From positions 64,742,599-64,806,598 of the forward strand of contig CM067084.1 in the NCBI GenBank assembly GCA_034008185.1: a stretch of 64,000 bases of DNA, written 5' to 3'. This document shows positions 1-13,761 of the stretch, piece by piece (the stretch's first letter is position 1; each line of letters starts with the position of its first letter). A program made the position numbers and the translations under genes. Under the pieces are notes generated by a model that ran no database searches, had not been told where the DNA came from, and saw only the letters and a list, made by a program, of their open reading frames with translations. The DNA comes from Gorsachius magnificus. Lineage: Eukaryota > Chordata > Aves > Pelecaniformes > Ardeidae.

Positions 1-3000
1 TATAAAACTAAAAATATCACAGGTTCTCCTTTGAAAATAAAATACTGGACTGTCTGTCATGCTCTGACAGACTTAGAAAAAAACATAAAGGAACAAATTA
101 CTCAGTTGCTGTGCAGTAAAAATAATCTATAGATAAGTGAGGCCAATTTACAAGCCGCAGTTGAAGCACTGTTCTTCTACCAGAAGAGGTGTTGAGCAGT
201 ACAATTTAACATTCATTCAGCCAAAACAAATAAATCAAGACGTGTAATAAATAATTACCTCTTGCTTGAAAGTTCAATATACTTCTTTTAAATTTCAGAA
301 GGGAAGAAAATCAAGTCATTTTAACCCCTATTTCTTTATTTTAATCAAATCAAAATAATAATTTATAAAATATTCATCTTAGATCTTTAGAAACATATTG
401 AGCAACAAAGAACATAATTCCTGATGAGTTTGCCATTATGCAAACAAGTTTTCCTTGCAAAACAAATCTAAAACAGTGTTGGGTTTGGGTTTTTTTGCAT
501 TATTCCAAATAAAGGTAGAATATATCTTTATCTATTATCCTATTACAGCAGATGGTGATGATGTATAATCAGATTTAAGAGTCTCATTCAGATCAATTTC
601 TGTATTTTCTATCATCATTTAACCATTTAGATTGTTTGCAAACTGTCTTTAATATACAGAAAAGACATTTGCATCAAGCTGTGCTCATTCAGGCACACAC
701 AAAAAGCTTTACACAAACTGAAGCTACTGCACAGCAAGTCATTAAATTACTATATTTGAAAACTTAACTTGCATAAGTTTGTACATACATTGAATCTTTA
801 GTCTAAACTTAGGATAGAGGGCTTTTTTTTAGTGTTTCATCAGTGTGAATGGTTATTGCATGGTTGGGGGTTTTCCCCCAGCCCTTTGAGCTCTTAGCCA
901 CCTAATCAGCCCAGAACCCAGATTAGGACTGTCATGTTGCGTCAGGAGTTTGCAGTGAGTGCTCACTAGAGTGCCTTTAATCCTCCAAGGTTTACTCAAA
1001 TGTCACAACCATCTGGAGGAAAAGGAGACTCCTTGCTGGGTTCCACTGACCACAAATTATTTGTAAGGAGAAAAAAAAAGACAATGGAAAGCAAAACCAG
1101 TGCTAAATGCTTTCTCCCCTCCCCCTCAAACAGATCAAAACACCCACAGAACCATCTTTGATGTCTTGAACAAAATCGAGTACACCTTCATAACTTCACT
1201 AGAACTACTAAAATTTATTAGAAGGCCATGTGTAAGGTCATTTTTGTTATCATAGGCCTATAAGAGCAGATAAATGCAATATAATGAAAGCACTACAATG
1301 AAAATTCATCCTAAGTGTTTGTAATTATTTTTACAATACATAAACATCATCTTTGGACTAGAGCACCATTATATTGTATACTTTGTCAAACACTCTGAAG
1401 ACACATTCTTTGTTTGGAAAAAATTTATTGGATCCTTTACTCCAGACTTTGTATCCCTTTATAGCTCAGAGATACTCATAAAATCACTGTGACAAACTTA
1501 AAATGACATAAAAGAATATGTTAAGTAACAGGGAGCTCATATTGTCTTAATCAAATTACAATAATATAATGGCAGCTTTACCACAGCTTTTATTAGAAAG
1601 TGGGAATCTGGCAAAGAATAAAAGTATTTGGCATTATAGCTTTGCTCATAACTTTTGCTTCAGAGCAGTGAGGGGGGTTTTTTTGTACACCCAATGCAAG
1701 CTCTTCCTGTCTATAAGAAAGAAATCTGGATCTAGTTTTTCTTTCTCTTTTAGGATACACATTCCTAATCCTCTTCTCCAAGGAAAGCCACTTCCTTATC
1801 TGGCATGGACAAGACTGGGAAGCCAGCTGCATCCCATTCTTTAAATAACCATATCTGCAGCTGTACTTACGTTCTATGCACCACTTAGAAGTGCTTACCT
1901 GCAGTTAGTGTTAATCTTCCATTTTAAAAACTAAGAAAAATAAGGGAACAAATAGGTATTGTAGGCACTTTTGTTCCACTTTTGCTATACTTGTCAAAGT
2001 GTCTGGTATTTCTGTCATTACTTCCTGCTGCTTCTCTCCGCAATATTTCATGGGTTAAAAGTTAAGGGAGTGTGAAAACATGTAACAGAAGTGGGGAGCT
2101 TCCCATTGTCATCATCAGAACTGGAAGAGGTTTTTTCCAGTTAAAAAGTCACTGTCCAAATTTTGCTTTATCAGCCTAGTAAGTTACTGAGGGGGGACGG
2201 GGACGAACAAAACACAAAAAACCCAACAAACCCTCAAATATTTTCAGAAGTACATGCTTTATTGCTTACAAAGTGTATGTCAACAGCACCTTTGACCATT
2301 CATTTTCTGTAAGCTGACTTTCATGATTGATCATTTAGATGGCACGGTATTGTTTCAACTCCAGAAATGACCCACTAACCATTAGGGTTGATTACTCAAG
2401 GTGTCACTGGTTTACCTGTAATTGCAATGGAGTGCCCTTGTTTCCTATTAATATAACTATTTAGTAAAATTTCAGCCAAACCGTATACCTATTGGCAATA
2501 TATTCATTTAGTTATTAAAGCTTTTATCCCTTAAGTGGAATCCTTGATCTCCAGTATTTACATTCATTAGTTTGTAAGTACCACAGTGAAAGAGGAAAAA
2601 CAACTCTCATTTCAGAAATAATGACAACTAAGTCTCACCAATTCTGTACCTGCTTTTGCTTCACAAGCTGTAGCCGCTACTTGAAATTAGTTTCTGATAC
2701 TTCATGATGAACAGTCCTTATGTGATGTGTAGGGCAGGATGCACTATTTTCTTTCTCACAGATACATGACATGTTCAGTTTTCATTATAAAAGAAAGCAT
2801 GACGTTTTCATTCTTGTCCATATTGTATTACTTTATTTACTCATAAGGAAGTACCACCTTCGGAACTGAATTAGAATTCATCATTAAAGCCAAAAAATGT
2901 TTTGTTGTAAGAAGTATGAAAATGCTAGCTGAACTCAAACCACAAGAAAAAACAGGCTAATATTTTCAATGGCTTTCTTTGAACTGAAAATGGGAAGGTG

Positions 3001-3234
3001 ACTATTCTATCTTCAGATCCTTCAATATAAACAAAAGAGCAGTTAACTTTGAGTTTTACATCCTATCTTGCAAAAGTCAGTTTTAATTAAATTCCTTATT
3101 CCTTTCCCGGGAAAGAAGTGCAATCTTGACTTCCTTGCCTTATATCCACCTACCAGAAGTTAGGCAGCCAACTCAGCCTGAGGAATAAGACATGCTAGGT
3201 TATCAAAATTGTTCCAAAATCTAAAGCTCTACAA
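1..3234. other. SLIT2: SLIT2 intron, no feature seen
   Basis: AT-rich sequence. Open frames here, for example 1569-1844, show no family resemblance and no splice context, and I reject them as genes. Confidence 0.7.
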
Positions 3235-3239
3235 ATGCA

Positions 3240-3852
3240 TGTCCTGGTTTCGGCTGGGATAGAGTTAATTTTCTTCACAGAAGCTAGCATAGTGCTGTGC
3301 TTTGGATTTAGTGCTAGAAGAATGTTGATAACATGCTGATGTTTTTAGTTGTTGCCAAGTAGTGCTCAGACTGCTCAAGGACTTTTTGAGCTTCTCCTGC
3401 TCGGCCAGGTGCATAACAAGCTGGGAGTACAGCACAGCTAGGACCCAAACTGTCCAAAGAGCTATTCCATACCACATAACGTCATGCTCGGGGGGGTTAG
3501 TCAGTCGGGTCGGTTGAGTCGGTCGGTCGGTCGCGGGTAGAGTGGTCACAGCTCGGCCTGTGTGATCGCGGCCCGGGGGGAGTGATCGCTGCTCGGGACG
3601 GGCTGGGCATCGGTCAGCGGGTGGTGAGCAATTGCATTGTGCATCACTTGTTTTATATATTCTGTATATTTTCTTACCACTATTATTATTATTGTTGTTA
3701 TTCTTCTCTCTTATTAAACTGTCTCTATCTCAACCCACGGGTCTTACTTTTTTTTCTTTTCTCCGATTCTCTCCCCCATCCCACTGAGGGAGGGGGGGGA
3801 GTGAGCGAGCGGCTGCGTGGTGCTTAGTTGCCAGCCGGGTTAAACCACGACA
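3240..3852 (+). mobile_element. Solo LTR of an avian ERVL-type endogenous retrovirus (LTR 1)
   Basis: The element starts TGTCCTGGTTTCGGCTGGG and ends AAACCACGACA, giving TG...CA ends with a TGTC/GACA inverted match. It is flanked by a perfect 5-bp duplication, ATGCA, at 3235-3239 and 3853-3857. A 5-bp duplication and these termini fit avian ERVL elements; the family assignment is from memory. No internal retroviral region follows, so it is a solo LTR left by recombination. An ATTAAA polyadenylation signal lies at 3713-3718, followed by a T-rich stretch. A GC-rich part at 3488-3605 contains TCGG tandem units that LTR 2 lacks. It is antisense to SLIT2. The open frames inside it (such as 3265-3549 on the minus strand) are not genes. 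Confidence 0.9.
3488..3550. repeat. TCGG/GTCG-rich tandem tract inside LTR 1
   Basis: Repeated TCGG and GTCGG units run from the G-tract at 3489 to about 3535 and continue into a CpG-rich stretch. The second LTR in the window has no such tract at the matching place, which partly explains its shorter length (552 versus 613 bp). Confidence 0.75.
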
Positions 3853-3857
3853 ATGCA

Positions 3858-6800
3858 CAAAATGTATATTCTGCTAACTGGTTATAAAAGCGAAAACAGT
3901 TTTTGTTGTGATGACTCCTGCTACTGTGCCGCTTGCACCTGCATGTGACAGGGGTTGCCAGAGAGTACATGAGCTCGGTCAGAAGTCAGAGTCAAATAAT
4001 AAGACCTAATCCATACTTGCTCATCTCTATTCTCAAACAAATATACTTTCTAAAATTGAGGAAGTACTGTGACAATATACCATAGTTCTCAGATAAAGAT
4101 ATTAGATGTTATCAGCAAGCTTTTAAACAGTATTAACACACAGAAATAGTCTAAGCTGATCATTCATGGGATTAATTTATTTTAAGAAAAATAAATTTTC
4201 TTTTCTTGGCACATTTGTACAGCCATAATCTTTAGGCACAATACCTACAACTCATTCTACGTACTAAGAAAATCACACAATCTCTTTAAACTTTTACCTA
4301 GCAAAGTTGTGACTATCTCTACAGAAAAGGTAAAAAATATCATCAGGGAAGAAATATGTATGAAATAACTCTTAATCCAGTGAAAAAGTAAAAACAATAT
4401 GGGGAAAAAAAAACCAAAAACCTTTCCGCTATATTCTGAGCAAGAACTGGACCAGTTCACCAGAGCAAGAGCAAAAGGAGCTACAGCAATGTATTTTTCA
4501 GACCCGTGAACCGACACTAAGTACCAATCACTGTAACACACTGGTTCAATCAAGCACCAAAAGCTGGAACGAAATTGATAGAGAACAAGCAAACAAAAAC
4601 CTCACACAGGTATTATTCCTATATGCCTATGTTGTGCTAACAGCAACTGGGAGACCGTTCAGGAAATAAGAGCAGATGTTATGTCTTTTCAGTTTTGTAC
4701 AAAAGTTAAAAGATACAAGCAAAACAAAAGCCATAGCCCAACATGATGATAGATATTGTCATGCTTTCAGAGAGGCAGCAATGAAGAAGGTTCAGAAACT
4801 TTGAGTGGATATATCAACATACAAAGTTCATCATCCTTTCTCCGAAGCACATTGACAGCAATATCACTGTTAAGATGGGCTGTAATCCAAACAGTGTAGA
4901 CAGAAATTACATCAAAACTCATTTTTGTAGTAGTGCACTTTGCATATATAATACAAACATTGATTACAGGGGTCTCAGTTTAAGCAAAATCAGTATCTGA
5001 TTTACTAATGCTTTACCAGAACAGGGTAAGGCTTCAGACTACCTCTGTGTGACAGAGTACAGGTGACTGTGAAGCCTCATCTCCCAGACTTCTACTCATT
5101 CGGTCATGCACTGAGCCCACAAACAGGTAATTAGGAAACAAAGATCCCATCTTACACTACATCAAGTACTGATGCTTCAATACCAACTTAGATGTTTGGC
5201 AAAAGGGTTGCATTGAAGGATAAGGTTGTGTTTGCATTCACTAAAAAGCAAACTACAAGGAACAAATATTACAGTTATTTTTCACAGGATAGATGACATT
5301 GTGGTCTGCCTCATTTAAAATTTCAAGACAGAGAGACGGGGCACATGAAACACAGACTGACCTTGTCTGTAGAAGCAACACTGCCAGGAAGCTACTAATA
5401 CAACCCAGTACAAAAGAGTATGCTCTTCAACAGGTCTCAGTGATAATGAAGTGACAGGATGCTTTAGAGGATGAAGCAGCACATTTCATGTTTAGGGCCT
5501 ATGCTAATGAACATTCTTTACCAATGTAGCACGTAGAAAGAATGCATTCCCCAAACATGTACCAACAGCAGTAGAGGATCACCGCACACAACTTCCATGA
5601 CCTGAACAGAGGAAGACAAAGCAGTCAGGAAATTCAGAGAAAACGACATGTACTGAATCCTCAAGAAACACTTGCTGGGTGCAGGGAGAGGGGACTCAAT
5701 TTGAATTACTAGATGCAATTTTGGAAACTTTATAGTATTTCCCTGATGGGGAAGCATGCACTGTTCCTACTGTATTTTATGCTGATGTAATTTGACTTTT
5801 GAAATTATTCCAGAGACTGCATTTACCTGCATATCCTGGGTAAACCAGTATGTTTCCACTGTAAAATTCTTGAATTTCTCAACTTCAACAGTTGTTTTTG
5901 AAGGACATATTTGCTTAATTTCTAGACGATAAACTGTAACTATGATATGATTAAAGCTTCATACACTGAGAGCAGATGACAAAATTATAAAACAGTGCAC
6001 ACACATCTTAATATTCAAGATGATTAATGCATAATATTGAACCATACTTTTAAAAAATATTAGTGTCAGAACTATTCAAACATTTTACTAATGCATCCTG
6101 TTGTCTTTGAAAAAGAAGTAATCCCAGATGTTTATCTTTTGACAACGCACATCTGATATAAATGAAGATGAGCATTAAATGTAGTATTTCCATATAAATG
6201 GTACGATTAGGATTTTTTACAAATCTCTTGATCAACAATCAGGTTCGTACCATCGGTCAGGTTCAGATAATTACAGCATGAATATTTTTAAGTCTGTTTA
6301 GTCACCAGATTCATCATAGAACTTATCTGCTTCTCCAGGTGTAGAATAAAACACTGAGTTATGTTAGCCCCAGTAATATGCAGTGCTCCCTTCCAGCCAT
6401 CCAACCTTATATAAATAGAAGGCATTTAAAATGAAAACCAAACAATATGTCAGTGCGAGGATATTTCTACAGATGCCTATTAGAAGACAGCAAAGACTTA
6501 AAAAATGAAACAATTAAGGAAAATAAGGAAAAGTATACTTATGATCTATATGAATGCAGAAATAACACAAATATAGTGGGCAAATATACCAACACAGCAG
6601 TACTACGTACTATAACCAACTCCTCAAAGAAAACAATTTAGGATTCAATAATTCTTAGCTCTTTTCCACACTGCAATGAAAAAAAAAAAGTTACTAGCAC
6701 AGATTTACTGTTTCTGTGATAAAATGAAAAGATATTGAGAGTTATCTCTAAGTTGTGTAGATAGTTTCTATTTCTATCCCATTTATATATATAATAAATA

Positions 6801-8473
6801 TGTAGAATATGTAAAACCTACACAGGGATTTTTTTTTTTTTTTTTAAAGAAGCATTAAAATGCTTACAAAAAGAGGTTGGTTTCTTAAAAAAAAAATGGG
6901 CAAGAACACCAAGCAAAGAGGTTCAAGGCCCCTCAGCCACTGAAGAGATGTCACTTGGGAGCACTCTGGAGAAAAACCACTCCCTCCCAGTTCCTCCCAG
7001 AAAGAGTTGTCGGCTCTCTGCTAACCATTAGCCTGCACTGTCAGTCAGCTCCACCTACTTAAACCAAATGATAGGTGAAGAGTAAAGGAAGTGCTTACAT
7101 AAGTTCATTTATACAACTTTTTAGTGTAATCTAATTCACATTACTTACATGTACAGCTTTCAAATGCAGGGAAGAAAAACCTTACGATCTCAGAAAGACA
7201 GGCAAAATTGCCACTCAACAAACAATTCCAGATGATACTTATCCATCACCATTTAACCAGATCATCAGCGATTACTTCTGACGCACAATGGCACTCAAAC
7301 ACAAAAAGGGGTGCTTTATCTTAGGATTTTTGAGCCTGTGATAAGTTTGTGAAATAAGGAATATATATAAAGCTCTTTTCTTCTAAATGCAATTTGGCTC
7401 ACTGAATCCACATCTCAGTGTGAAAAGCTGCTTTTGTAATCTAGAGTGCATTCCATCTTTGTCTAAATTTGTTCTATTTTCTAGTAAAATAGTTAGAACT
7501 TTCACAGAACAAAGAAACACCCTTCAATGCAAATATCCTTCCTCATAGACTACACGAAGGAAAATACAAAATTGTACAGAGAAAATGGTTTTAACTTCAT
7601 GAGCAGAAAGGAGTTTTGTTTCTTTAGGTATGTTAAAGAAGAAGTGGATCCTGGTTCTTTTAAATTCCTCCCACTGACCGTTAAATTGTTGGGTTTGGGC
7701 TTGCTTTCTTGATCTTAAGCATTACTTTATTGCAACAACAACAAGAGTAAGTAATGGATTCACTGATGTTACCTCCTTCTGGAAGCACTTCACAGGTGCT
7801 AAATTCCTTGCGCATTCTGATTTCAGGAAACAGAGACTGACGGCACAGAGTGAACCGTCCAAAAGATACATTATGCTGGGCTAAAATTAAGACAGCCCAG
7901 ATGGGTAAACACTATCAACACAAAAGACTACAACAGGTACTCATAAATCATGCAACAGAAACCAAATATTGGTTGGAAAAGGGAAAGGGAACAGAATAAT
8001 GACACAGTTGGTTTTGATTAAAAGGGAAAAAAGCCTGAAAATTCTGGGTGTTCAACACACAGGCATCATTTCAGAAATCTATGTGACATCAGCTGCTATA
8101 AACCCTAACGGTTGCCCAAAGAGTATCAGATTCTACTAGGAACTTCAATTTTATTTTTAGAATATTACAATACAAAGAGGGCCCAATTTTTGCAACAACA
8201 ATCAACAAGCCTTTATTTTATGGCAGCATGGCAGAAAGAAACAATATGCCTTCCCTAAATATAATTACTAACCCTGTCAAGTGAATACAATCAGTAGTGT
8301 TCCGCTAGATTAAACTTTTGGCTGGATGAAAACAGCTCATTTTATACACTTGCTATTCTACTGAAGTTAATTCCTGTCTAAATAAAGAATGACAAATACT
8401 GAGGCCACTTCTTGTTTTCCAAACTCATGAAAAGTACATTAAAATACAAAGAAATCCAAACAAGGGAAGGTAA
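3858..8473. other. SLIT2: SLIT2 intron, no gene seen
   Basis: AT-rich sequence with one T17 tract. The 111-codon frame on the minus strand at 4257-4592 is rich in F, L and S, as expected for chance frames in such DNA. Confidence 0.7.
6829..6845. repeat. T17 homopolymer tract
   Basis: Seventeen T residues followed by AAAGAAGC. On the SLIT2 sense strand this is an A-tract. Confidence 0.85.
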
Positions 8474-9141
8474 TTGGTGGATGAAAAGCTGGACACGAGC
8501 CAGTAATGTGCGCTGGCAGCCCAGAAGGCCAACCGTACCCTGGGCTGCATCAGGAGAAGCGTGGCCAGCAGGTCGAGGGAGGTGATTCTGCCCCTCTACT
8601 CTGCTCTAGTGAGACCTCACCTGGAGCCCTGCGTCCAGCTCTGGAGCCCTCAGCACAAGAAGGACATGGAACTGTTGGAGCGGGTCCAGAGGAGGGCTAC
8701 AAAAATGATCCAAGGGCTGGAGCACCACTCTTATGAGGACAGGCTGAGGGAGTTGGGGTTGTTCAGCCTGGAGAAGAGAAGGCTGCGGGGAGACCTGATT
8801 ACGGCCTTTCAGTATCTAAAGGGGGCCTATAGGAAAGATGGGGATAATCTTTTTAGTAGGGCCAGCTGTGACAGGACAAGGGGTAATGGTTTTAAACTAA
8901 ACCAGGGTAGGTTTAGACTGGATATAAGGAGGAAATTCTTTACAACGAGGGTGGTAAAACACTGGAACGGGTTGCCCAGAGAGGTACTGGAGGCCCCATC
9001 CCTGGGAACATTCAAGGCCAGGTTGGACGGGGCTCTGAGCAACCTGATCTAGTTAGGGGTGTCCCTGCTCACTGCAGGGGGGTTGGACTAGATGACCTCT
9101 AGGGGTCCCTTCCAACCCAAAACATTCTATGATTCTATGAT
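8474..9141 (+). mobile_element. CR1 LINE copy A, 5'-truncated, 3' end intact
   Basis: This is the 3' part of a CR1 non-LTR retrotransposon. The frame at 8561-9052 encodes the C-terminal part of the CR1 ORF2 polyprotein, with typical motifs [43 protein letters not shown] and [14 protein letters not shown], and ends at the usual place before the 3' UTR. Upstream the same frame has a TAA stop near 8503 where copy C has CAA. The 3' UTR ends in the CR1 signature, two ATTCTATG units at 9124-9139. It is antisense to SLIT2. It is not a host gene and lacks the reverse transcriptase core, so it cannot move by itself. Confidence 0.95.
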
Positions 9142-12100
9142 AATAATCAGTTGAAAAAAAGTTCACAGTGTTAAATCTGAAGGCGAATAGTGAATTTCAA
9201 CTGGAAATGTATTGATGGGGGCAGGGATGAGTTAAAGACTTGGAAGTAGGAAAAAAGATGCAAGATCATGAACCACAGAGAGACATTTATTTGCCAGATC
9301 TTAAATCCATTGCTTTATAAGTATAAACTATAAATATGGTATTAAGATTAATTTAAAATTAATTTAAATATAATGTTATTTGTAGAAAGATGGTAAGAGT
9401 TGAAATGGATGTGTCCTTACCCTTTGTGCACATTTATATAAATATATATATAAAAAATTGTATTTGTAATATGTCTATTATTTATACCAGGCAAACTAGA
9501 CTGATAGTATGTACCTACTTCATGTCCTACTTCTCTACAGGAGTTAGTATCAAAGCACAACAGTTCCAAGACCAGTAATGCTAGAACCTGCTATGTGAGT
9601 ACTAATGGCTGACAGAAAAAACCTTCACTGAATGCATTTTTTCAAATGTTCTATGAAATACAGCATTAAAGTCCATCTATGTGAAAGAAATCAAAACATA
9701 ACAGTATGAAGTTATAAAAGTCAACAGTCTCCATGGGAAGCAGAGACATTAAGTTGGATGGTAGCCTTTCAGAAGGTATCCATAAGATGTTTAGACAAAC
9801 ATTTGGAAAATGCAAACTTTTGAAAGCAACCAGAGAAGAACATTCAGAATTAGTGGGGTAGGCATAGATGCTAAATCAGCTATTCTCATCCCAGGTACAC
9901 CACCAAATCACTAAATGCAGTTGTTTAAGATTTTTTTATACTGTTTATTTATTACAGATGTATACCTTTATGATTTAACTGTACTTTGAGGACACAGATC
10001 TGATTTATAAGGTGAAAGTGTTGGAACTGAGAACACCAGAAGGAATTACCCCACGCAATTCCCAAGGAGCTCATCTTGTAGAAGTAGCTCTGCTATTCTC
10101 TAAATTGGGCTACTAGGCAGTCATGCCAGAAGCTGATAAATGCTTGAAAGCATGAGTGTGTAATCAATGCAAGAAAAAAGACTGTTGGCTCTGCCAAATG
10201 AGCTAATAATTTTGCTCATTTTCCATGCCATCTTTTCCAAGCAATGACCTATGATGATGGGGAACGTGAGAGTAGCCACCAGCATCAGACAGATCAAAAC
10301 CCCCATTTAATTCCTTGCCCCATGGCCAACACCAAGGATGCTCACGCACCAGCTCTGATCTGTCATACAAAGGCTCTAAGCCAGTTTACCAGAAGACACT
10401 CATTTTACTAAAAAAAGCAAAAAGTCATTGTTTTATTGAAAAAGGCTATGCTTGAATGTTTTGTCGTCAGAAGTTGTTCTGCCCTACAAAGCAGTAAGGA
10501 ACATTTGATCAGAGAGAAAAAAACTAACGTAGTTCAGACCGAATCAAGAGAAATATTAACCTCACCAGGAGAACTTCACTCTCCTTTCAAGTTAAATGAT
10601 TTTATAAAGCAAGAGTGCAAATGAAGGTTGTTAAAAGAAAACAAGTAAAAACAGCTGGGTACAAAATTAACATGGTTTGGCTAAGAGTAAGAAGGCCATA
10701 GGGAAAGTTATAAACTTAACACCTGCTACCAGCAGTCTCTAAATCCCTTAAATTCTGCAGGAAGACAGCATTGGAGGGGTCATTCAGACTAATTACTGTC
10801 AATTGAACAAGACAATATATTTATAGTTTGATTTGTTGCTCCCTAAATAAGAACAATCAGAAAGCAGTAATGCCACTACTAGAACTAATTTAAACAACAG
10901 TGTTAAGTTTTTTGTCTTGGACATCCATTTCAAGATAACTCAGATCCTGAGATACACTCCCTATTACTTCTGCCTCCTAACCATTTTTAATCCTTCAAAA
11001 CCCACAAGTGTTTAGATCCATTAAGAATGGCAAAGCTCTCTATTAAGCACAGCATTGCTAATTGTAGAGATGAACACAATACCACTCAAAAGGCAATGAT
11101 ATTTTTTCTTTAATCCAATAATTTAAAAGGGAGTAAATTCTGCCATATTGCACCTTTCAATGGAAGCCTGCTTTTTTAGTACTCCTTTACCGAAAAAACC
11201 CCACAACTTCTTTCCAGCATTTATTTTTGTCTTCTTGTAATAAAGACTGATTACAACCAGTTTGTTCATGAAGCTTCACAGCAAATATATCAAATAAAAG
11301 CCTCACTGAAGAGGTACACTGTTCAAGTATATTTTCTCAAGAAAAAGAATATGCTAGGAAAAAAAATTACCTAAATATACAAATGTTTTAGTTGAAATTC
11401 CAAAATCAAATAGCAAACCTCTGTTAGAACCATCAGGCTTTATCTGAGTAATACACTGAAAGTTTCATTAATTGTTTTTCAAAAAAGAAAGAAACATACT
11501 CAGGAAATATCACTTTCAGAACAAATAAATTACTAAATATTTGTTCAAAAAAAATTTTATTTGTACCAGATTAAATGCTTAATGCTCTAAAAACCAAAGC
11601 ATAGTTTTACATAGGCTAGTTTTTTTCTTAACCTGATTGCTTCACTGATTTTAAATTGAGGAAATTTTGACATACCTGTCACAACCAAGACCTGCAAAAA
11701 CGAATCTACGACAATAATATAGGCCACCCGTGGCACTGAAAGTGTATTTCACCTAAGCAAATGGAAAGTTCCTTGGATTGTTGTAATGGCCAATGTGAAC
11801 ATTAGCCTTAATTGGTTATTAAAGGCTAACATGCTTTAAGTGACAGACAGAAAAATATGGCTGTTTCAGTGAAACATTAAATTATAATAATTCTAATAAT
11901 CAGTAATGTTTTACATTAGCTTTTTCCATCTTGCATTGATGAGACCACTGGAATAACCAGGTCTGTTCCTCAGTTCCTCAGAAGATCCTGCAAATTTTTT
12001 GTCCTGAACGTAAACACAGCGGGAGATTAGGTTAGGTTAACTTATTTCCTGAATGAATTTGCTAAGAGCTAGATTCAAGAAAATAATCAGGAAGAAGACA

Positions 12101-13756
12101 GAAAATCAGAGTTTCCTTCCTCTATAGAAGAAAAGAAGCACTAACATGGAGTAGAAAGACTAGACAGTCCCTATGTAACACAAAAGAAAAGATGATGAAA
12201 AAGAGACATTAGTGAATCAAAATAAAAAGTTTTAAAATAAAAATGGAGTTGAGGATTGAAAGCCATGTCCCTAACCTGTACAGCTGGGATAAAAAAAAAA
12301 AAAAACAACCTGTGACCATAAAGAAAAGTTAAGAAAAGAAAATTAAATTCATTAAGGGTACTTAGCGTTAACAATATCCACATTCCACAAACTCCATCAT
12401 TGAGATTTCATCAGTTGTGGAAGCCTAAAATCAGGCCCCTGTAAAATTATGCAATTAGAATGCAATGATCTCAAACATGCCAAATATCTAGAAAATCCCA
12501 CTGAGCTGGGTGGGCTAGGTTTGGTTGGTTGCTTTTACTTACTTGTTTTTCCTTAACCTACGTATTCACTACATCCAGATTTTTTTTACTGTTAGCTCAA
12601 GATATAGTCCTAAATATATTTGACAAATGTCAGACCAATTTCACCAATCTGCTGAAAGTCAATGGCTTTTCTTCCAAGTTGCAATAAAGACTGCTGTCAC
12701 TAATGGTTCACAAAACATGTCAAAACATGAAGCATGCAGGACAGAGATTAAAATCTCAGAACACAGACATATTCAAAGTTGCATTTCCAAGGGAAGATTA
12801 AAATGATGACTATAACAACAACAAAAAAATCTTAGAAAGCATCTTAGTCTCTATGGAGAGTAAGAAACAAGAACTGAGAAGAAATACCTTTTCAACTAGT
12901 GGATTAAGACCATCCAGGTATTTTGAAAGATTACAAATTCCCACCTCCAAAGCACATTCTCCTTGAAGAGAATATAATCCTTCAACTTTCCAAAATGTAC
13001 ACAAATAAACTACATAGCTTTACTGTTTCCATTTGCGCTTTTTTTTTTTTTAGACCTTTAAGTTTCATCGTGTCAGCAGAGCTGCATTATTTAAGTTGAA
13101 ATAAATTAGTTTTAGCCTGAAAATCTGACAACTCAGTAGACTGTCAGGGTTGTAAACTGTGAAGAACACTAGTACCTCTGACCAGCATGAATGAGCGGCA
13201 CAACACTGAACAAATCAACATGTCTCCCCGGGTTCTTACTTCCCATATTATCTATGCATGTTCTTGAGATTGTGGACTGTGTTGTTGTATGGTTGCCAAG
13301 TACTCAAAAAAGCGGATTTCTCTGAAAACCCACTGGCGTCTCTAGCATAATACAAATAATATAGTAATGACTTGTGCTTAAGAGGGGAAAAAACTGGGCT
13401 GCATTCTTGCAATGCAAGGGAGAGTTATTCCCAGTATCTCCAGATAAATTACATCTGACAAAGCAGTACTCATGCAAATACAAGTCACCGACACATAGTC
13501 TCTTCTGGTATGCCACTAAGACAGAAACATTTTTGGGTGGTGTCCAAATCATCCATCTATTACAGTTATGGTCGTGTCACACTTGAATTTCTTTCTTTGG
13601 GAAGTCTGCTGGCTAGCACGAAAAGTCACCAGCTTTACACTTTTTGACACAGTGGAATCTAAAAGTGAAGATTATACACACTGTCTGGCAATTCATAGCT
13701 GAATTTCTTCTGCATTTCATATAAATATGCAATAATGTCCTAACAAACTGACGTAT
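9142..13756. other. SLIT2: SLIT2 intron, no gene seen
   Basis: AT-rich sequence with an A15 tract and a T-run near 13040. No repeat body or exon recognised. Confidence 0.7.
12291..12305. repeat. A15 homopolymer tract
   Basis: Fifteen A residues; no associated element seen. Confidence 0.85.
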
Positions 13757-13761
13757 ATTAT

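Noticed and set aside
3265..3549. 94-codon minus-strand frame, and similar frames at 13916-14152 and 14069-14356
   Set aside because: They lie wholly or mainly within the solo LTRs, which encode no protein.
3488..3605. CpG density suggesting a CpG-island promoter
   Set aside because: It lies inside LTR 1 and is explained by the LTR sequence, so it is not a host gene promoter on present evidence.
8561..9052. 163-codon open frame with strong protein-like sequence
   Set aside because: It is the C-terminal end of CR1 ORF2 inside a 5'-truncated element, not a host gene.
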